Shown one piece after another: positions 25,867-34,468 of a stretch of DNA of 64,000 nucleotides. Source of the DNA: Streptomyces yatensis (GTDB taxonomy: Bacteria; Actinomycetota; Actinomycetes; Streptomycetales; Streptomycetaceae); NCBI RefSeq assembly GCF_018069625.1, contig NZ_CP072941.1, forward strand, positions 5,332,001-5,396,000, written 5' to 3'. The position numbers and the translations under genes were made by a program. The notes beneath the pieces were generated by a model. It searched no databases, was not told the origin of the DNA, and saw nothing but the letters and a program-made list of their open reading frames with translations. Numbering within the stretch: the first letter of the stretch is position 1; the number at the start of each line of letters is the position of its first letter.

Positions 25867-27353
25867 CGTTCGTAGCTGGCATCGAGCTAACCGCATGGTT
25901 CAGAGAGAACGTCACGGATACTCTTGTTTTCAGTACGGCCGCTACGTCTGCGGAGCCCGTCCATGTATTGAATGGCTTCCTCGCGCAGTGTCTGGTAGGC
26001 CCTCGAGCGCCGAAACTGGCGAGCGCTCTGATTGCCAGAAACAGCAGTTCGTGGGTGACAGACGAAAAACCTCTTCGGCAAGTACTTGCGCGGGCGCCAA
26101 TTCCCTTCAAGGTCCCGTCAAGTTCTGCCGATCTGGACTCAGTTCGCCATTTGCTGAGAGCGCTGCTAGCAGGCGATAAAGCGGTATTCGCTTCTATGCA
26201 GTCATACCAAGTTGCGCATCCGGCCTTTATCACAAACGACCGTACGGGTGGGGCAATGGGGCTTCTCTGCGCCTCCCTCCTGCTTAATCATGCCTCTGGG
26301 GCTGGTGCGCTCACCTCCTTGGTGGAGCGCCTTTGCGAGACGCAGCCAAACCCGTATTGGGTGCTGCAGTCTGCCCTTGCGGGGCCAATTGATCCGAGCA
26401 GTTTTAGCATCTCGGAGGTCCGCCCGGTTCCATGGGTAACGAACCACGTCACCGAAGAGTTCGCGAACAACCTCGGCAGTTTGCTACGCCGATCGGTGCA
26501 ACTAGGCAGTGTGGCTGCTGATAGCCTCGATGCGCTCAAAGTGCTCGCTAATGCCATAGAGTTCGTATGTGTTCTCTCATACGCCCAAGTTCCGAACTTG
26601 TCGGTTGCTGGCAGCCTGACACCGCTTCTGGCAGTAGTTTCCCCAGATGCAGATACCGTTCTCGACTCGTCCGCTCGAGGCTCACTCCCTCTGATGCACA
26701 GCGCTATGGACAACTGGATCGCATCAAAATTGCAGCGGACCGTACGCGAGCGACTTGGGGATGCCGTTCAAGACAAGAGTGCTGCGGAAGCCTTTCTCCT
26801 GCAGACGATACCGTTCTCAGCAGGAGCAAAGGAGAAGCGCCTCGAGCGTAGTCGGCTGTTGGTTGAGAAGACACCCGAAGCCCTCGAACGCTTGACCCCT
26901 AAAGCGAGTACGACACATGCTCCGCAGGATCTCAGCGGACCAGTCGCGTTGGTACTGCTTGACCTCCTCAAAACAACAATGGCGCAGAACTATTCGCAGT
27001 GGTTTGACCATCATGCTCGACGTTGCGGCTTCCTGGCACCGCGCAGGGGGAACACCAGTAAGCGTTTCTGTATTGAAGCGAACCTAATAACGACGCTCGT
27101 CCTGGCTGTGCTCGAAGAGCAAGAGTCGGAAGTCTCCTATGACGAGTTCCTAAAGAGGCTTGAAACTCGGTTCGGCATCGCAGTGGGTCCAACAGCACAG
27201 ACGCGCTCCATGGCGCCGCGAGCATCGGAATCGGAACTGGAGTCGAACAGGGATGCACTGGCAGATCTCCTGACGCGCCTTGGCCTAGCTCGCGCCTACA
27301 GCGATAACACGACAGAGGTGCTAAACCCACTCAAGATTTGGAACGTTCGGTGA
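25863..27353 (+). CDS. Hypothetical protein in the DptG position
   Basis: A 496-residue soluble protein without any motif I recognise. It is mostly helical, with a C-terminal segment (ALADLLTRLGLARAYSDNTTEVLNPL) that looks like a winged-helix end. It starts inside the stop of the ATPase gene (ATGA) and is followed 20 bp later by the FtsK/HerA-like gene, so stoichiometric co-expression is likely. By order and size it corresponds to DptG of dptFGH clusters, but I see no sequence feature that proves this. Confidence 0.6.
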   Translation: MTFVAGIELTAWFRENVTDTLVFSTAATSAEPVHVLNGFLAQCLVGPRAPKLASALIARNSSSWVTDEKPLRQVLARAPIPFKVPSSSADLDSVRHLLRALLAGDKAVFASMQSYQVAHPAFITNDRTGGAMGLLCASLLLNHASGAGALTSLVERLCETQPNPYWVLQSALAGPIDPSSFSISEVRPVPWVTNHVTEEFANNLGSLLRRSVQLGSVAADSLDALKVLANAIEFVCVLSYAQVPNLSVAGSLTPLLAVVSPDADTVLDSSARGSLPLMHSAMDNWIASKLQRTVRERLGDAVQDKSAAEAFLLQTIPFSAGAKEKRLERSRLLVEKTPEALERLTPKASTTHAPQDLSGPVALVLLDLLKTTMAQNYSQWFDHHARRCGFLAPRRGNTSKRFCIEANLITTLVLAVLEEQESEVSYDEFLKRLETRFGIAVGPTAQTRSMAPRASESELESNRDALADLLTRLGLARAYSDNTTEVLNPLKIWNVR

Positions 27354-27373
27354 ACCGTGCAGAGGGGTCGGCA

Positions 27374-30300
27374 ATGGATGCTCAGGATGTCCTCACCGAG
27401 GCAATTTGCGTAACCGTCAGAGGTAAGTTTGAGACGGGCTTCGGATATCTACGGCTTCCCTACCTGTCACCTGGAATGCCTCTGGAGCGGATCATCAGCC
27501 GGCTCTCTGAAGAGGTGGCTGGACTTAATGTTGCAAATTTCGCCTCTACTCGGATTGAGCGCGACAATGTAACTGATCGAGTCACAGTAGCCATCCGCTG
27601 GCGAAATGAGGGGCGACGTCCAATCCTCGTAGTTGGTGACCTTCATCGGAATAGGGCCCATGGGCTGATGAATGTGCCACAAGTAACTGCCGATGAAGTA
27701 AGGCGCGCAGCTTTTGCCACTCTGGGGGCTGAACACACGCAGGGAGTTAGCGATAACGTTGTGCCACTTTTGGCTGCCTTGCAAGAGCGCAACGTTCCAC
27801 TGGACTACGTGGCAGATTATTGTGCTGCCCTGAACCCGCTGAAGCCGGGGAGCGGCGATCTCTCGCGCAAGTTTCTTTGGCGGCTGGGTTTGCTGCCCGA
27901 TCACCGAACTGCCCAATCAATCGATTCGAATCGTCTGCAGTTGAACGAGCAGACCGTGGATTCTGTCAGGATGGCAGATCCGGGAACTCTCCAGCGGTTC
28001 ATCGCAAACTCCACTGCCGAGTACGCCAAGCTCCGAGAGTTCGGCCGGTCTGGCAGGAGAGAACTGCTTGCAGGGTTGAACCTGGACGACGTTATGGATG
28101 CTATGCGAGTTGCCGCGATCCGCTCACGCACGCGATTCAGGGATGACACCAGCGGGCCGGACGACCGAGTTGACATTCTGGAGTTGGTCGATTCAGGAGA
28201 GGTCTCAGAAGCGGATCTACTTGAAGCTGTTCGAGATCATGACGGAGGTAATCAACTCGACCTCAATAGCGGCGGTGTGACATGGGATGCTCCGAGTTTG
28301 GAGCAGGTACTCAACGACCCATCTTTGGTCTCCGCTGAGCCGGGCACTTCGGTTCAGGCAGCAGGTGAGTCCAACACGCTGTTTGACAGTCCGGATGATG
28401 AACAGCAGGCCGACGAGGATAGCCTAGCGACGTTTTACGGCTCTATGGCTGGCGGAACGACCTCAAAATTCGGCACGGCGACACAGTGGCAGTCACTTGG
28501 AGATCTTCGCCAGGAACTCGAGGATCTAGCTGACGATGCGCCCGTTGCTGGACGTCTGGCTCTGAATGCTTTCGACCGGTTGGCTGATAGCAGAATGGCT
28601 CTCGCCCACTTCGCACCGTCCATCGCAACCGAAGGCCTCAGGCTTTTCGTGAGTTCACAGACTCTGCGTAGCCAAGGTGATGAACTCGTATCCTCGTGGG
28701 AAGACCTTTGGTCAGCTTTAAGGCAGATGCGCCAGGAGATTCCCAACGAACAAGCCACTTTCGTGAAGCGCTTGGCTGACTCCCTCACGCTGGTGGACGT
28801 AGTTGCAGAGCGCGACTCCGAGGGAACTCGCGCCCGCCTTCTGCCGCTGCACCCTGTCGTCCTCGAGCCGCGGGTTCGGGCCGCGACGATGCTCCGCGAA
28901 ATGCAGTCGGGTGGTGAACTGGACAGCGAGTTCATCGATACCGTGTCAGCCAACATCGATCCTGCTGCACCCTCTTTGGGAATCGTAATAGGGAAAGATC
29001 CGGAGGCCTTGGCTTTCTCCGGTATTTCTGAGACTGGAGAACCAGTCTACGGAAAGAGGCGACTCGCGTCGGGTACGCCTGAGACGACATATGCTGTCCA
29101 GCAAGTCATTGATCGGTTCCTTGTAGCCTATCCGTTCGCGCAGCTTAGTCTGTGCGTTGCCTTGATCCGTCCCACTCCGACTGTGGTGCGACGTCTTTTC
29201 GAGCGGTTGCAAGATCCTAAGTTTTGTTCTGCGACGCGCATTGTCTTGCGCGTTTTCAGCCGGGAGAATGCTACCGAGATCAGGAACTTGGTAGCGGCAA
29301 CTGCGGCGGAACACGATGATCGCAGCCGCGTAGACGTGCAGATCTTCGAAACAGACCCTGACGTGACTGCGCTTCAGGAGGGCGGAGCGCCGCACGTTTC
29401 CTTCCTGTTTGACGTCTCCGATAGTGGGACCGCTGGGTTTGGAAGCCTCCTGCAGTCGGAGCAGCAGGGGAGCGTTGTCACGGAGTGGACCTTTGTTACG
29501 CACAAACGCACGACCGTCATCAAGCCGGCGGCGTCTGGTCGTCTGGCTGCGCTTCTGAATAAGCAGAGTGAACTGTCCAGTGCCGATCCTGCCGAACTGG
29601 ATCGCAGTCCGCTGCTTTCACCCGGGGAAACTACTCACCTTTCAGAGCTCGGGCAGGCAACCAGTTGGCTAGTACTGGTTGAGTCAACGAGCGCCCTTGC
29701 TGCGCCCGAGACCATTGAGCCGCCGGAATCCGTTGATGAGCAACTCTCCGAGAGCGAATATGACGGAAGACTCCACCTTCTTGGGCGGGTAGGAACAGGT
29801 TCTCACACAGCCTACGTTTACTGTCGGGACCTGACGTTGTTGGTCGACCCGCCTTTGCGCATGATGCAAGGAAACAGTTGGCTTGACCCCGAGCCTAACA
29901 GCCTGATGACTTTCCTTACCAACACGGTTCGCCGCGCTCTCCCTGAAGGGCTTCTAGGGTTCTTCGGGACTAAGGGACCTCTCAGCGATGATGCGATCCT
30001 CGGAAGGATCGGGGTCGCTGCAGTCCTAGCTGAACTACAGGAGGACGAAGGCAGTCTGGTTATGAGCCTAGACACTGATGCTGCCCGAAAATGGTTGCAA
30101 CGTCGTCGCAGCAACAGGCGTGCTGATCTTCTGCAAATCAAATGGACCGAAAACGGTCCATGCGTCAAGGTAATTGAGGTTAAGTCAACTCGCGATGCCT
30201 TGGATGGCGGAAGCATTCCCCAGCATGTGCACGAGGCTTCTGATCAAGTACTAGAGATGATGGATGTCCTGCGCGGCGTCTTTGCTCAGTCCAGCGGGGA

Positions 30301-31888
30301 CCTCTTCGCCGCGAGTCGTCGCGAAATTCTTAAGCGTCAGGTCTTCCTCGAAGCGTTGCAACAGTGGGAAGAAACTCGCGTTCAGGACTGGCCTGAGTAC
30401 AGGAAACGTCTGCGTAGTCTGAACGATCTTTTCAAACTGGATCCTTCTTCGGCGCCGGTCCATCTGGATGGCGAGGTTGTGGTGGTGGGTATTGATGCCC
30501 CACAGACCAACCTCCCTGACCGGATCGGAGAGGCCGACCTGCCATTGAAGGTTCTGGGCGGCGATTGGTTGCGACGTGCACTTCGTCATGGAAGAGACCA
30601 AGTAGCCGTCCCTAGCTACCTTGGTGAACTCATTTCAAGCCTCGGTGGAGAACCGCCTCAGGATGCCATGACGGCGACAGCAGTCGAACCTCAGACTTCT
30701 AAGACGCCGACCACTGATGTCGAGCAAGATACTCAGACGCGGTCAGAGTCTGAGAAGGTGGCGGAGAGGTGGGATGACGAAGCACAGCGCGCCGGACTAG
30801 CTCAGCAAGTGGTCAATGCTTTGCGAGCCCGTAATGTTCCCCTACGTAGTCTTAACGAGAAGGACATTGTTACCGGTCCATCAGTGTTGCGGGTTCCGTT
30901 TGAGCTCGAGCCGGGAGCCAGGCTTTCAATGCTCGCAAATCAAGAAATGGATATCGCTCGCGATCTTGGAGTTTCCGGGATCCGGGTCGATAACCTTCCT
31001 GGACGTGCGCGCTTTGCAGTTCTAGAAATTCCGCGGCAGCATCGGAGCATCGCAGACGTATCAGAACTGGAGGCTCCGGCTGGGCATGCTATCTCGGTAG
31101 CTCTCGGTACAGACTATGAATTCAACCCATTCTGGGTGCCCCTGCACGAGCTACCCCATCTCCTGATCGCTGGAACCACTGGGAGCGGAAAGAGTACTTT
31201 GCTCCGCTCCGTCCTGTGGCAACTTACGCGAATGTACTCTGTCAATGCTCTCGACCTAGTGCTCCTGGACGCTAAAGGTATGGGGGACTTCAGGGATCTC
31301 GCCAGAGCGCCTCAGATTCGGCAGAGCGGTGACTATCATCTCGGGGCCGACGGAGCTCTGGATCTACTCGGTGACATCGTGGAGAGGCGCGTTCCGGAGC
31401 GCATCGAAGCTTTCAATCGATATGCCGAAGCGGCGATGTATCGTCCAGATCCGAAGAACATTACTGATGTGGTTTCGCTCTGCGAGGATGCAGCCGCACG
31501 CGGTGTGGATGCTCCGCTGAGGCCGCTAGTTGTTGTGATTGACGAGTTCTCCGAAATTGCACTTTCCTCTTCGGACCGTCGACGTTTCGAAACTCTGGTT
31601 ACCCGTTTCGTTCAGCGGGCTCGAGCTGTTGGGGGGCATCTGATTACTGCCACGCAGCGTCCAAGCGTAGAGATCGTGCCTGGGGTAATGAAGGCCAACT
31701 TCGCGCGCCTGTCTCTCATGGTGAGGAGTGCGACGGATAGCAGAGTTATCCTTGATGCGTCCGGCGCAGAAAGGCTGCTGCCGATGGGTGACATGCTTTT
31801 TGCGTCTCCGCACCAAGGTCTGGTTCGTCTACAAGGTTTCTCTGCACAAGGGCCGTATCTCCCTGTATCTGGTGGTACAGCGGTTTAG
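27374..31888 (+). CDS. Giant FtsK/HerA-like ATPase with nuclease-like motif, DptH-like
   Basis: About 1504 residues. The C-terminal 380 residues form a DNA-translocase-type ATPase: LLIAGTTGSGKSTLL (about 1263-1277), LVLLDAKGMGDF, Walker B LVVVIDEFSEIAL (about 1385) and GGHLITATQRPSVEIVPG. In the middle, RRADLLQIKW (about 915) followed by CVKVIEVKST (about 930) has the D-x(n)-E-x-K spacing of PD-(D/E)xK nucleases. The first 900 residues are unassigned. Architecture and gene order match DptH of phosphorothioation-dependent restriction. A TTA codon is at 28,718-28,720. Start chosen at the ATG preceded by GAGGGG; TTG 27,338 and GTG 27,350 are alternatives. Confidence 0.75.
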   Translation: MDAQDVLTEAICVTVRGKFETGFGYLRLPYLSPGMPLERIISRLSEEVAGLNVANFASTRIERDNVTDRVTVAIRWRNEGRRPILVVGDLHRNRAHGLMNVPQVTADEVRRAAFATLGAEHTQGVSDNVVPLLAALQERNVPLDYVADYCAALNPLKPGSGDLSRKFLWRLGLLPDHRTAQSIDSNRLQLNEQTVDSVRMADPGTLQRFIANSTAEYAKLREFGRSGRRELLAGLNLDDVMDAMRVAAIRSRTRFRDDTSGPDDRVDILELVDSGEVSEADLLEAVRDHDGGNQLDLNSGGVTWDAPSLEQVLNDPSLVSAEPGTSVQAAGESNTLFDSPDDEQQADEDSLATFYGSMAGGTTSKFGTATQWQSLGDLRQELEDLADDAPVAGRLALNAFDRLADSRMALAHFAPSIATEGLRLFVSSQTLRSQGDELVSSWEDLWSALRQMRQEIPNEQATFVKRLADSLTLVDVVAERDSEGTRARLLPLHPVVLEPRVRAATMLREMQSGGELDSEFIDTVSANIDPAAPSLGIVIGKDPEALAFSGISETGEPVYGKRRLASGTPETTYAVQQVIDRFLVAYPFAQLSLCVALIRPTPTVVRRLFERLQDPKFCSATRIVLRVFSRENATEIRNLVAATAAEHDDRSRVDVQIFETDPDVTALQEGGAPHVSFLFDVSDSGTAGFGSLLQSEQQGSVVTEWTFVTHKRTTVIKPAASGRLAALLNKQSELSSADPAELDRSPLLSPGETTHLSELGQATSWLVLVESTSALAAPETIEPPESVDEQLSESEYDGRLHLLGRVGTGSHTAYVYCRDLTLLVDPPLRMMQGNSWLDPEPNSLMTFLTNTVRRALPEGLLGFFGTKGPLSDDAILGRIGVAAVLAELQEDEGSLVMSLDTDAARKWLQRRRSNRRADLLQIKWTENGPCVKVIEVKSTRDALDGGSIPQHVHEASDQVLEMMDVLRGVFAQSSGDLFAASRREILKRQVFLEALQQWEETRVQDWPEYRKRLRSLNDLFKLDPSSAPVHLDGEVVVVGIDAPQTNLPDRIGEADLPLKVLGGDWLRRALRHGRDQVAVPSYLGELISSLGGEPPQDAMTATAVEPQTSKTPTTDVEQDTQTRSESEKVAERWDDEAQRAGLAQQVVNALRARNVPLRSLNEKDIVTGPSVLRVPFELEPGARLSMLANQEMDIARDLGVSGIRVDNLPGRARFAVLEIPRQHRSIADVSELEAPAGHAISVALGTDYEFNPFWVPLHELPHLLIAGTTGSGKSTLLRSVLWQLTRMYSVNALDLVLLDAKGMGDFRDLARAPQIRQSGDYHLGADGALDLLGDIVERRVPERIEAFNRYAEAAMYRPDPKNITDVVSLCEDAAARGVDAPLRPLVVVIDEFSEIALSSSDRRRFETLVTRFVQRARAVGGHLITATQRPSVEIVPGVMKANFARLSLMVRSATDSRVILDASGAERLLPMGDMLFASPHQGLVRLQGFSAQGPYLPVSGGTAV

Positions 31889-31924
31889 GTCCCAGCAGAG
31901 GCTTGTGACTCTTAAGTCGGTGGA

Positions 31925-32072
31925 GCGGCTTTGGGCTGGAGCTGCTTTGGGGCGAGAGATCATGGCCCCGTAAGCTTCCGGCGCGTCGGGCAGTCTGTGG
32001 ACCTGCCCGCTAAAGCACGACGTTGGGGCCATGATCTTAGAGGCTCGCCCCAAAGTGGCTGCCTAAAGCCGT
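31925..32072. repeat. Long imperfect inverted repeat downstream of defence operon
   Basis: Left arm about 31,925-31,969 and right arm about 32,025-32,072 are complementary with small gaps; shared blocks are CGGCTTT, CTTTGGGGCGAG and AGATCATGGCCCC. A second hairpin sits in the centre (CGGGCAG at 31,987-31,993 with CTGCCCG at 32,003-32,009). It could be a strong bidirectional terminator, a MITE-like insertion or the remnant of an insertion sequence. It marks the right edge of the low-GC cargo. Confidence 0.7.
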
Positions 32073-32286
32073 GGAGCCGACGCCCCAGCCACGACGTACC
32101 CCCTCTCTGACGTCAAGCGGCTGATCGCTGTGCGCGCGGCACGGACACCGGCCGGGCTGGAGCGGGGCGGAGACAGGAGCGCAGGCCCGGCCGGGGGCCG
32201 GGCCGCGCGCGGGGAGCGGAGCGAGCCGACTTGATCGAGTAGGGAAAGTTGTACCGCGCTCTGGTTGATCGTCTTGGTCGGTCGAT

Positions 32287-32306
32287 GCCTACTCACGTGA
32301 GTAGGC
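32287..32306. promoter_or_regulatory. Perfect 20-bp palindrome upstream of GntR-Nudix gene
   Basis: GCCTACTCACGTGAGTAGGC is a perfect palindrome with a CACGTG core, about 70 bp before the GntR-Nudix start. Most likely an operator bound by the GntR-Nudix protein itself or by the XRE regulator. Confidence 0.6.
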
Positions 32307-32374
32307 ACGTGGATACCCTGTTAGTCGCTACACATGCAACGACTATTCAGGTATGGCAGGAGCGTGCTCACGGG

Positions 32375-33172
32375 ATGGGACCGAAGTCGGAGCGGGTCTA
32401 CCGCACGATCCGCGAGTGGATCGCTACGGGCAAGTACTCGCCAGGTTCCAAGCTCCCGTCCGAGCGGACCCTGTCGGAGGAACTGGAGATCGGCCGTACG
32501 GCCCTGCGTCAGGTGCTGGCCAAGCTCGTTGCTGAGGGCGTTGTCGAGGTGCACGGCCGGAGCTCCTACCGGGTGCCGGATCGGTCAGTGACCACCGAAG
32601 CGCCGGCGGACCTCGAGCCCTGGCAGATCCATGGTGAGCGGACGCTGTATGACAACCCCTGGGTGAAGCTGAGCCTCGTCGACGTGGAACCGCCCGGCGT
32701 GAAGCGCTTTGAGCACCATGTCGTCAAGCTCCACCATGTGGCCATCGCCGCTGTGATCGATGACCAGGACCGGGTGCTCATGATGTGGCGGTACCGCTTC
32801 GTCCCTAATGCCTTCGGGTGGGAGCTGCCGGGCGGCATCGTCGACCCGGGGGAGGAGCCCCTTCAGACCGCCTTGCGTGAAGTCGAGGAAGAGACCGGCT
32901 GGCGGCCGGACGCCTTGCAGCATGTGGTCACGTATCAGCCCATGGTCGGCATGGTCGACTCGCCGCACGAGATCTTCGTCGGTCATGGGGCGAAGCTCGT
33001 CGGTGAGCCGACCGATCTGGAAGAGGCTGGTCACATCGCCTGGGTGCCTCTGTCCGATATTCCCGGGCTGATGGCTCGTGGTGAGCTGATGGGGTCCGGC
33101 ACCTTGGTCGCCCTCCTTCATGTGCTCGCTTCACGGGGTGCCGCTGGCGCGTCGCCTACAAGCGCTGCGTGA
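32375..33172 (+). CDS. GntR DNA-binding domain fused to Nudix hydrolase (Pif-like)
   Basis: A 265-residue fusion. The N-terminal GntR winged helix (RVYRTIREWIATGKYSPGSK, then LPSERTLSEELEIGRTALRQ) is joined to a Nudix domain with a complete Nudix box, GGIVDPGEEPLQTALREVEEETGW (split here by its fixed G-x5-E-x7-REVxEExG pattern). The flanking LYDNPWVKLSLVDVEPPG and YQPMVGMVDSPHEIFV resemble ADP-ribose pyrophosphatases. In pSAM2 the Nudix protein Pif gives immunity against redundant transfer of the same element; a similar role is inferred. Start set at MGPKSE because CAGGAG lies 12 bases upstream. Its 3' end overlaps the convergent XRE gene by 17 bp. Confidence 0.88.
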   Translation: MGPKSERVYRTIREWIATGKYSPGSKLPSERTLSEELEIGRTALRQVLAKLVAEGVVEVHGRSSYRVPDRSVTTEAPADLEPWQIHGERTLYDNPWVKLSLVDVEPPGVKRFEHHVVKLHHVAIAAVIDDQDRVLMMWRYRFVPNAFGWELPGGIVDPGEEPLQTALREVEEETGWRPDALQHVVTYQPMVGMVDSPHEIFVGHGAKLVGEPTDLEEAGHIAWVPLSDIPGLMARGELMGSGTLVALLHVLASRGAAGASPTSAA

Positions 33173-34286
33173 GCTGTTCGATCCGGCGTCGGTGACGTAC
33201 TGACCTGGTCCGGCTTGCCACCAGTTGGGCCTGCCGAAGGTGTTTCTGCGCCTGGTCGTGCTCGCCGCGGGCCAGGTGGGCTTGGGCCAAGTCGCAGTGG
33301 AGCCCCGCCGAGGACCTGATGAACGTGGGGTCGGTCGTCTCCAGCGCGGCGTACAGGCTGTCCACTGCTTCGGCGTCGCCGATCAGGGCGAGGGCGTTCC
33401 CGCGCCACCTGGTGAGGTGGCCTTCGTTCAGGAAGATGCTCAGCATGTCCGGATCGCGGGCGTCTTCTCCTGCGGGTAGGTGTCGCATCGCAAGCTCAAG
33501 AGCTTGTCGACACTCGTTCTGAAGCCCAGCTCGGGCGCAGATCTCCGCCTCGGCTGCGTACAGCCAAGCCTTGAGGCGCGGAGACGTGCTCTTTCCGCCG
33601 AGCCGCTGTGCGTCTCGGATCAGATGCACCGCCATCTCGGGTCGTCCGGCGTCACAGAGCACGTATGCCTGTTCGGCGGTGGCGTGCGCGAGGTACATGG
33701 GTTCCTCGGCCTCTTGTGCGGCGCGCTTCCCCAGCTCGTAGTGACGCCAGGCTCGATCCGCGGCGCCGACGTCGAGGGCTTGCCAGCCCGCCAAGGTGGC
33801 TGCTCCGGCCAGAGCCAGAGCGACCGGGCGTCGGGTCTCCGGGAGTACGGCGAATGTGAGGGCGTCCTCCAGCCGCGTCAGGTGGGCGGTCATCTGGTCG
33901 ACCAGGCTGGCGGCGCCCATCTGCCGGTCAATGGTCCGGAGCAGTTCGGTCTGTTCCATGAACGTCTTGACCATCGTCAGGCTGACGTTCTCGGCCTCAT
34001 CGATCCGAGCAATCAGCTCGTCGTACCCGTCGGCTGTGGCGACTGCCAGCGGCGACTGTGATCCGCCCGCCAACTCGTCGTCGGTGATCCCGAGCAGCGC
34101 GCGGAGGATCTTGGCGTAGTGGCTGGAGATCGTCCGTCGGCCGTTCTCCCACTCCGAGACGTACACTCGCAAACTCGCGGTTGAGGCGACGGTGAGCATG
34201 TGCTGACGCGCATGGCGTTCGATCTCCCGCACAAGACGCTCTTGTGACCACGCCCGTGCCGTCCTCGCTGCTTTGAGTCCACTCAT
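33156..34286 (-). CDS. XRE-family regulator with TPR-like C-terminal domain
   Basis: A 376-residue protein. HTH_3 domain at residues about 1-75 (ARTARAWSQERLVREIERHA, SLRVYVSEWENGRRTIS). The rest is helical, with Ala/Leu-rich TPR-like repeats (AWRHYELGKRAAQEAEEPMYLAHATAEQAYVLCDAGR, split). Such XRE-TPR regulators are frequent in AICEs and in Streptomyces generally; some sense peptides. It is divergent from the transfer operon, with several palindromic sites in the 337-bp gap. Confidence 0.87.
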   Translation of the reverse strand: MSGLKAARTARAWSQERLVREIERHARQHMLTVASTASLRVYVSEWENGRRTISSHYAKILRALLGITDDELAGGSQSPLAVATADGYDELIARIDEAENVSLTMVKTFMEQTELLRTIDRQMGAASLVDQMTAHLTRLEDALTFAVLPETRRPVALALAGAATLAGWQALDVGAADRAWRHYELGKRAAQEAEEPMYLAHATAEQAYVLCDAGRPEMAVHLIRDAQRLGGKSTSPRLKAWLYAAEAEICARAGLQNECRQALELAMRHLPAGEDARDPDMLSIFLNEGHLTRWRGNALALIGDAEAVDSLYAALETTDPTFIRSSAGLHCDLAQAHLARGEHDQAQKHLRQAQLVASRTRSVRHRRRIEQLTQRL

Positions 34287-34355
34287 CGCGTACTGCCGCT
34301 CCGCGTTGGGGTGTTGAGCCGTAACAGCAGCATGCCTTACATCGGCCCAGGTCGG

Positions 34356-34386
34356 CAGGGGTTAACGGGTCTGTTGTTAACCCCTG
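34356..34386. promoter_or_regulatory. Inverted repeat CAGGGGTTAAC-N9-GTTAACCCCTG
   Basis: Perfect 11-bp inverted repeat with a 9-bp gap, 70 bp upstream of the XRE gene and on the transfer-operon side of it. The form fits an operator rather than a terminator because there is no U run. Confidence 0.55.
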
Positions 34387-34468
34387 TTGGCTACCGATCC
34401 GTTGCTCTGCGCGCTTTCCTGGAACTGTCGCAGTCAGGCGAGTTGAGATGCCGGGCCCGCGACGGTGC

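Noticed and set aside
22115-31888. A standard Dnd/Dpt phosphorothioation restriction system
   Set aside because: No DndB, DndC, DndD or DndE-like gene lies in the element, and the first gene looks like DUF4338 instead.
22115-31888. BREX, DISARM or a classical Druantia system
   Set aside because: No PglX-type methylase, PglZ, BrxC, DrmA/B helicase or DruE-size helicase with DUF1998 is visible.
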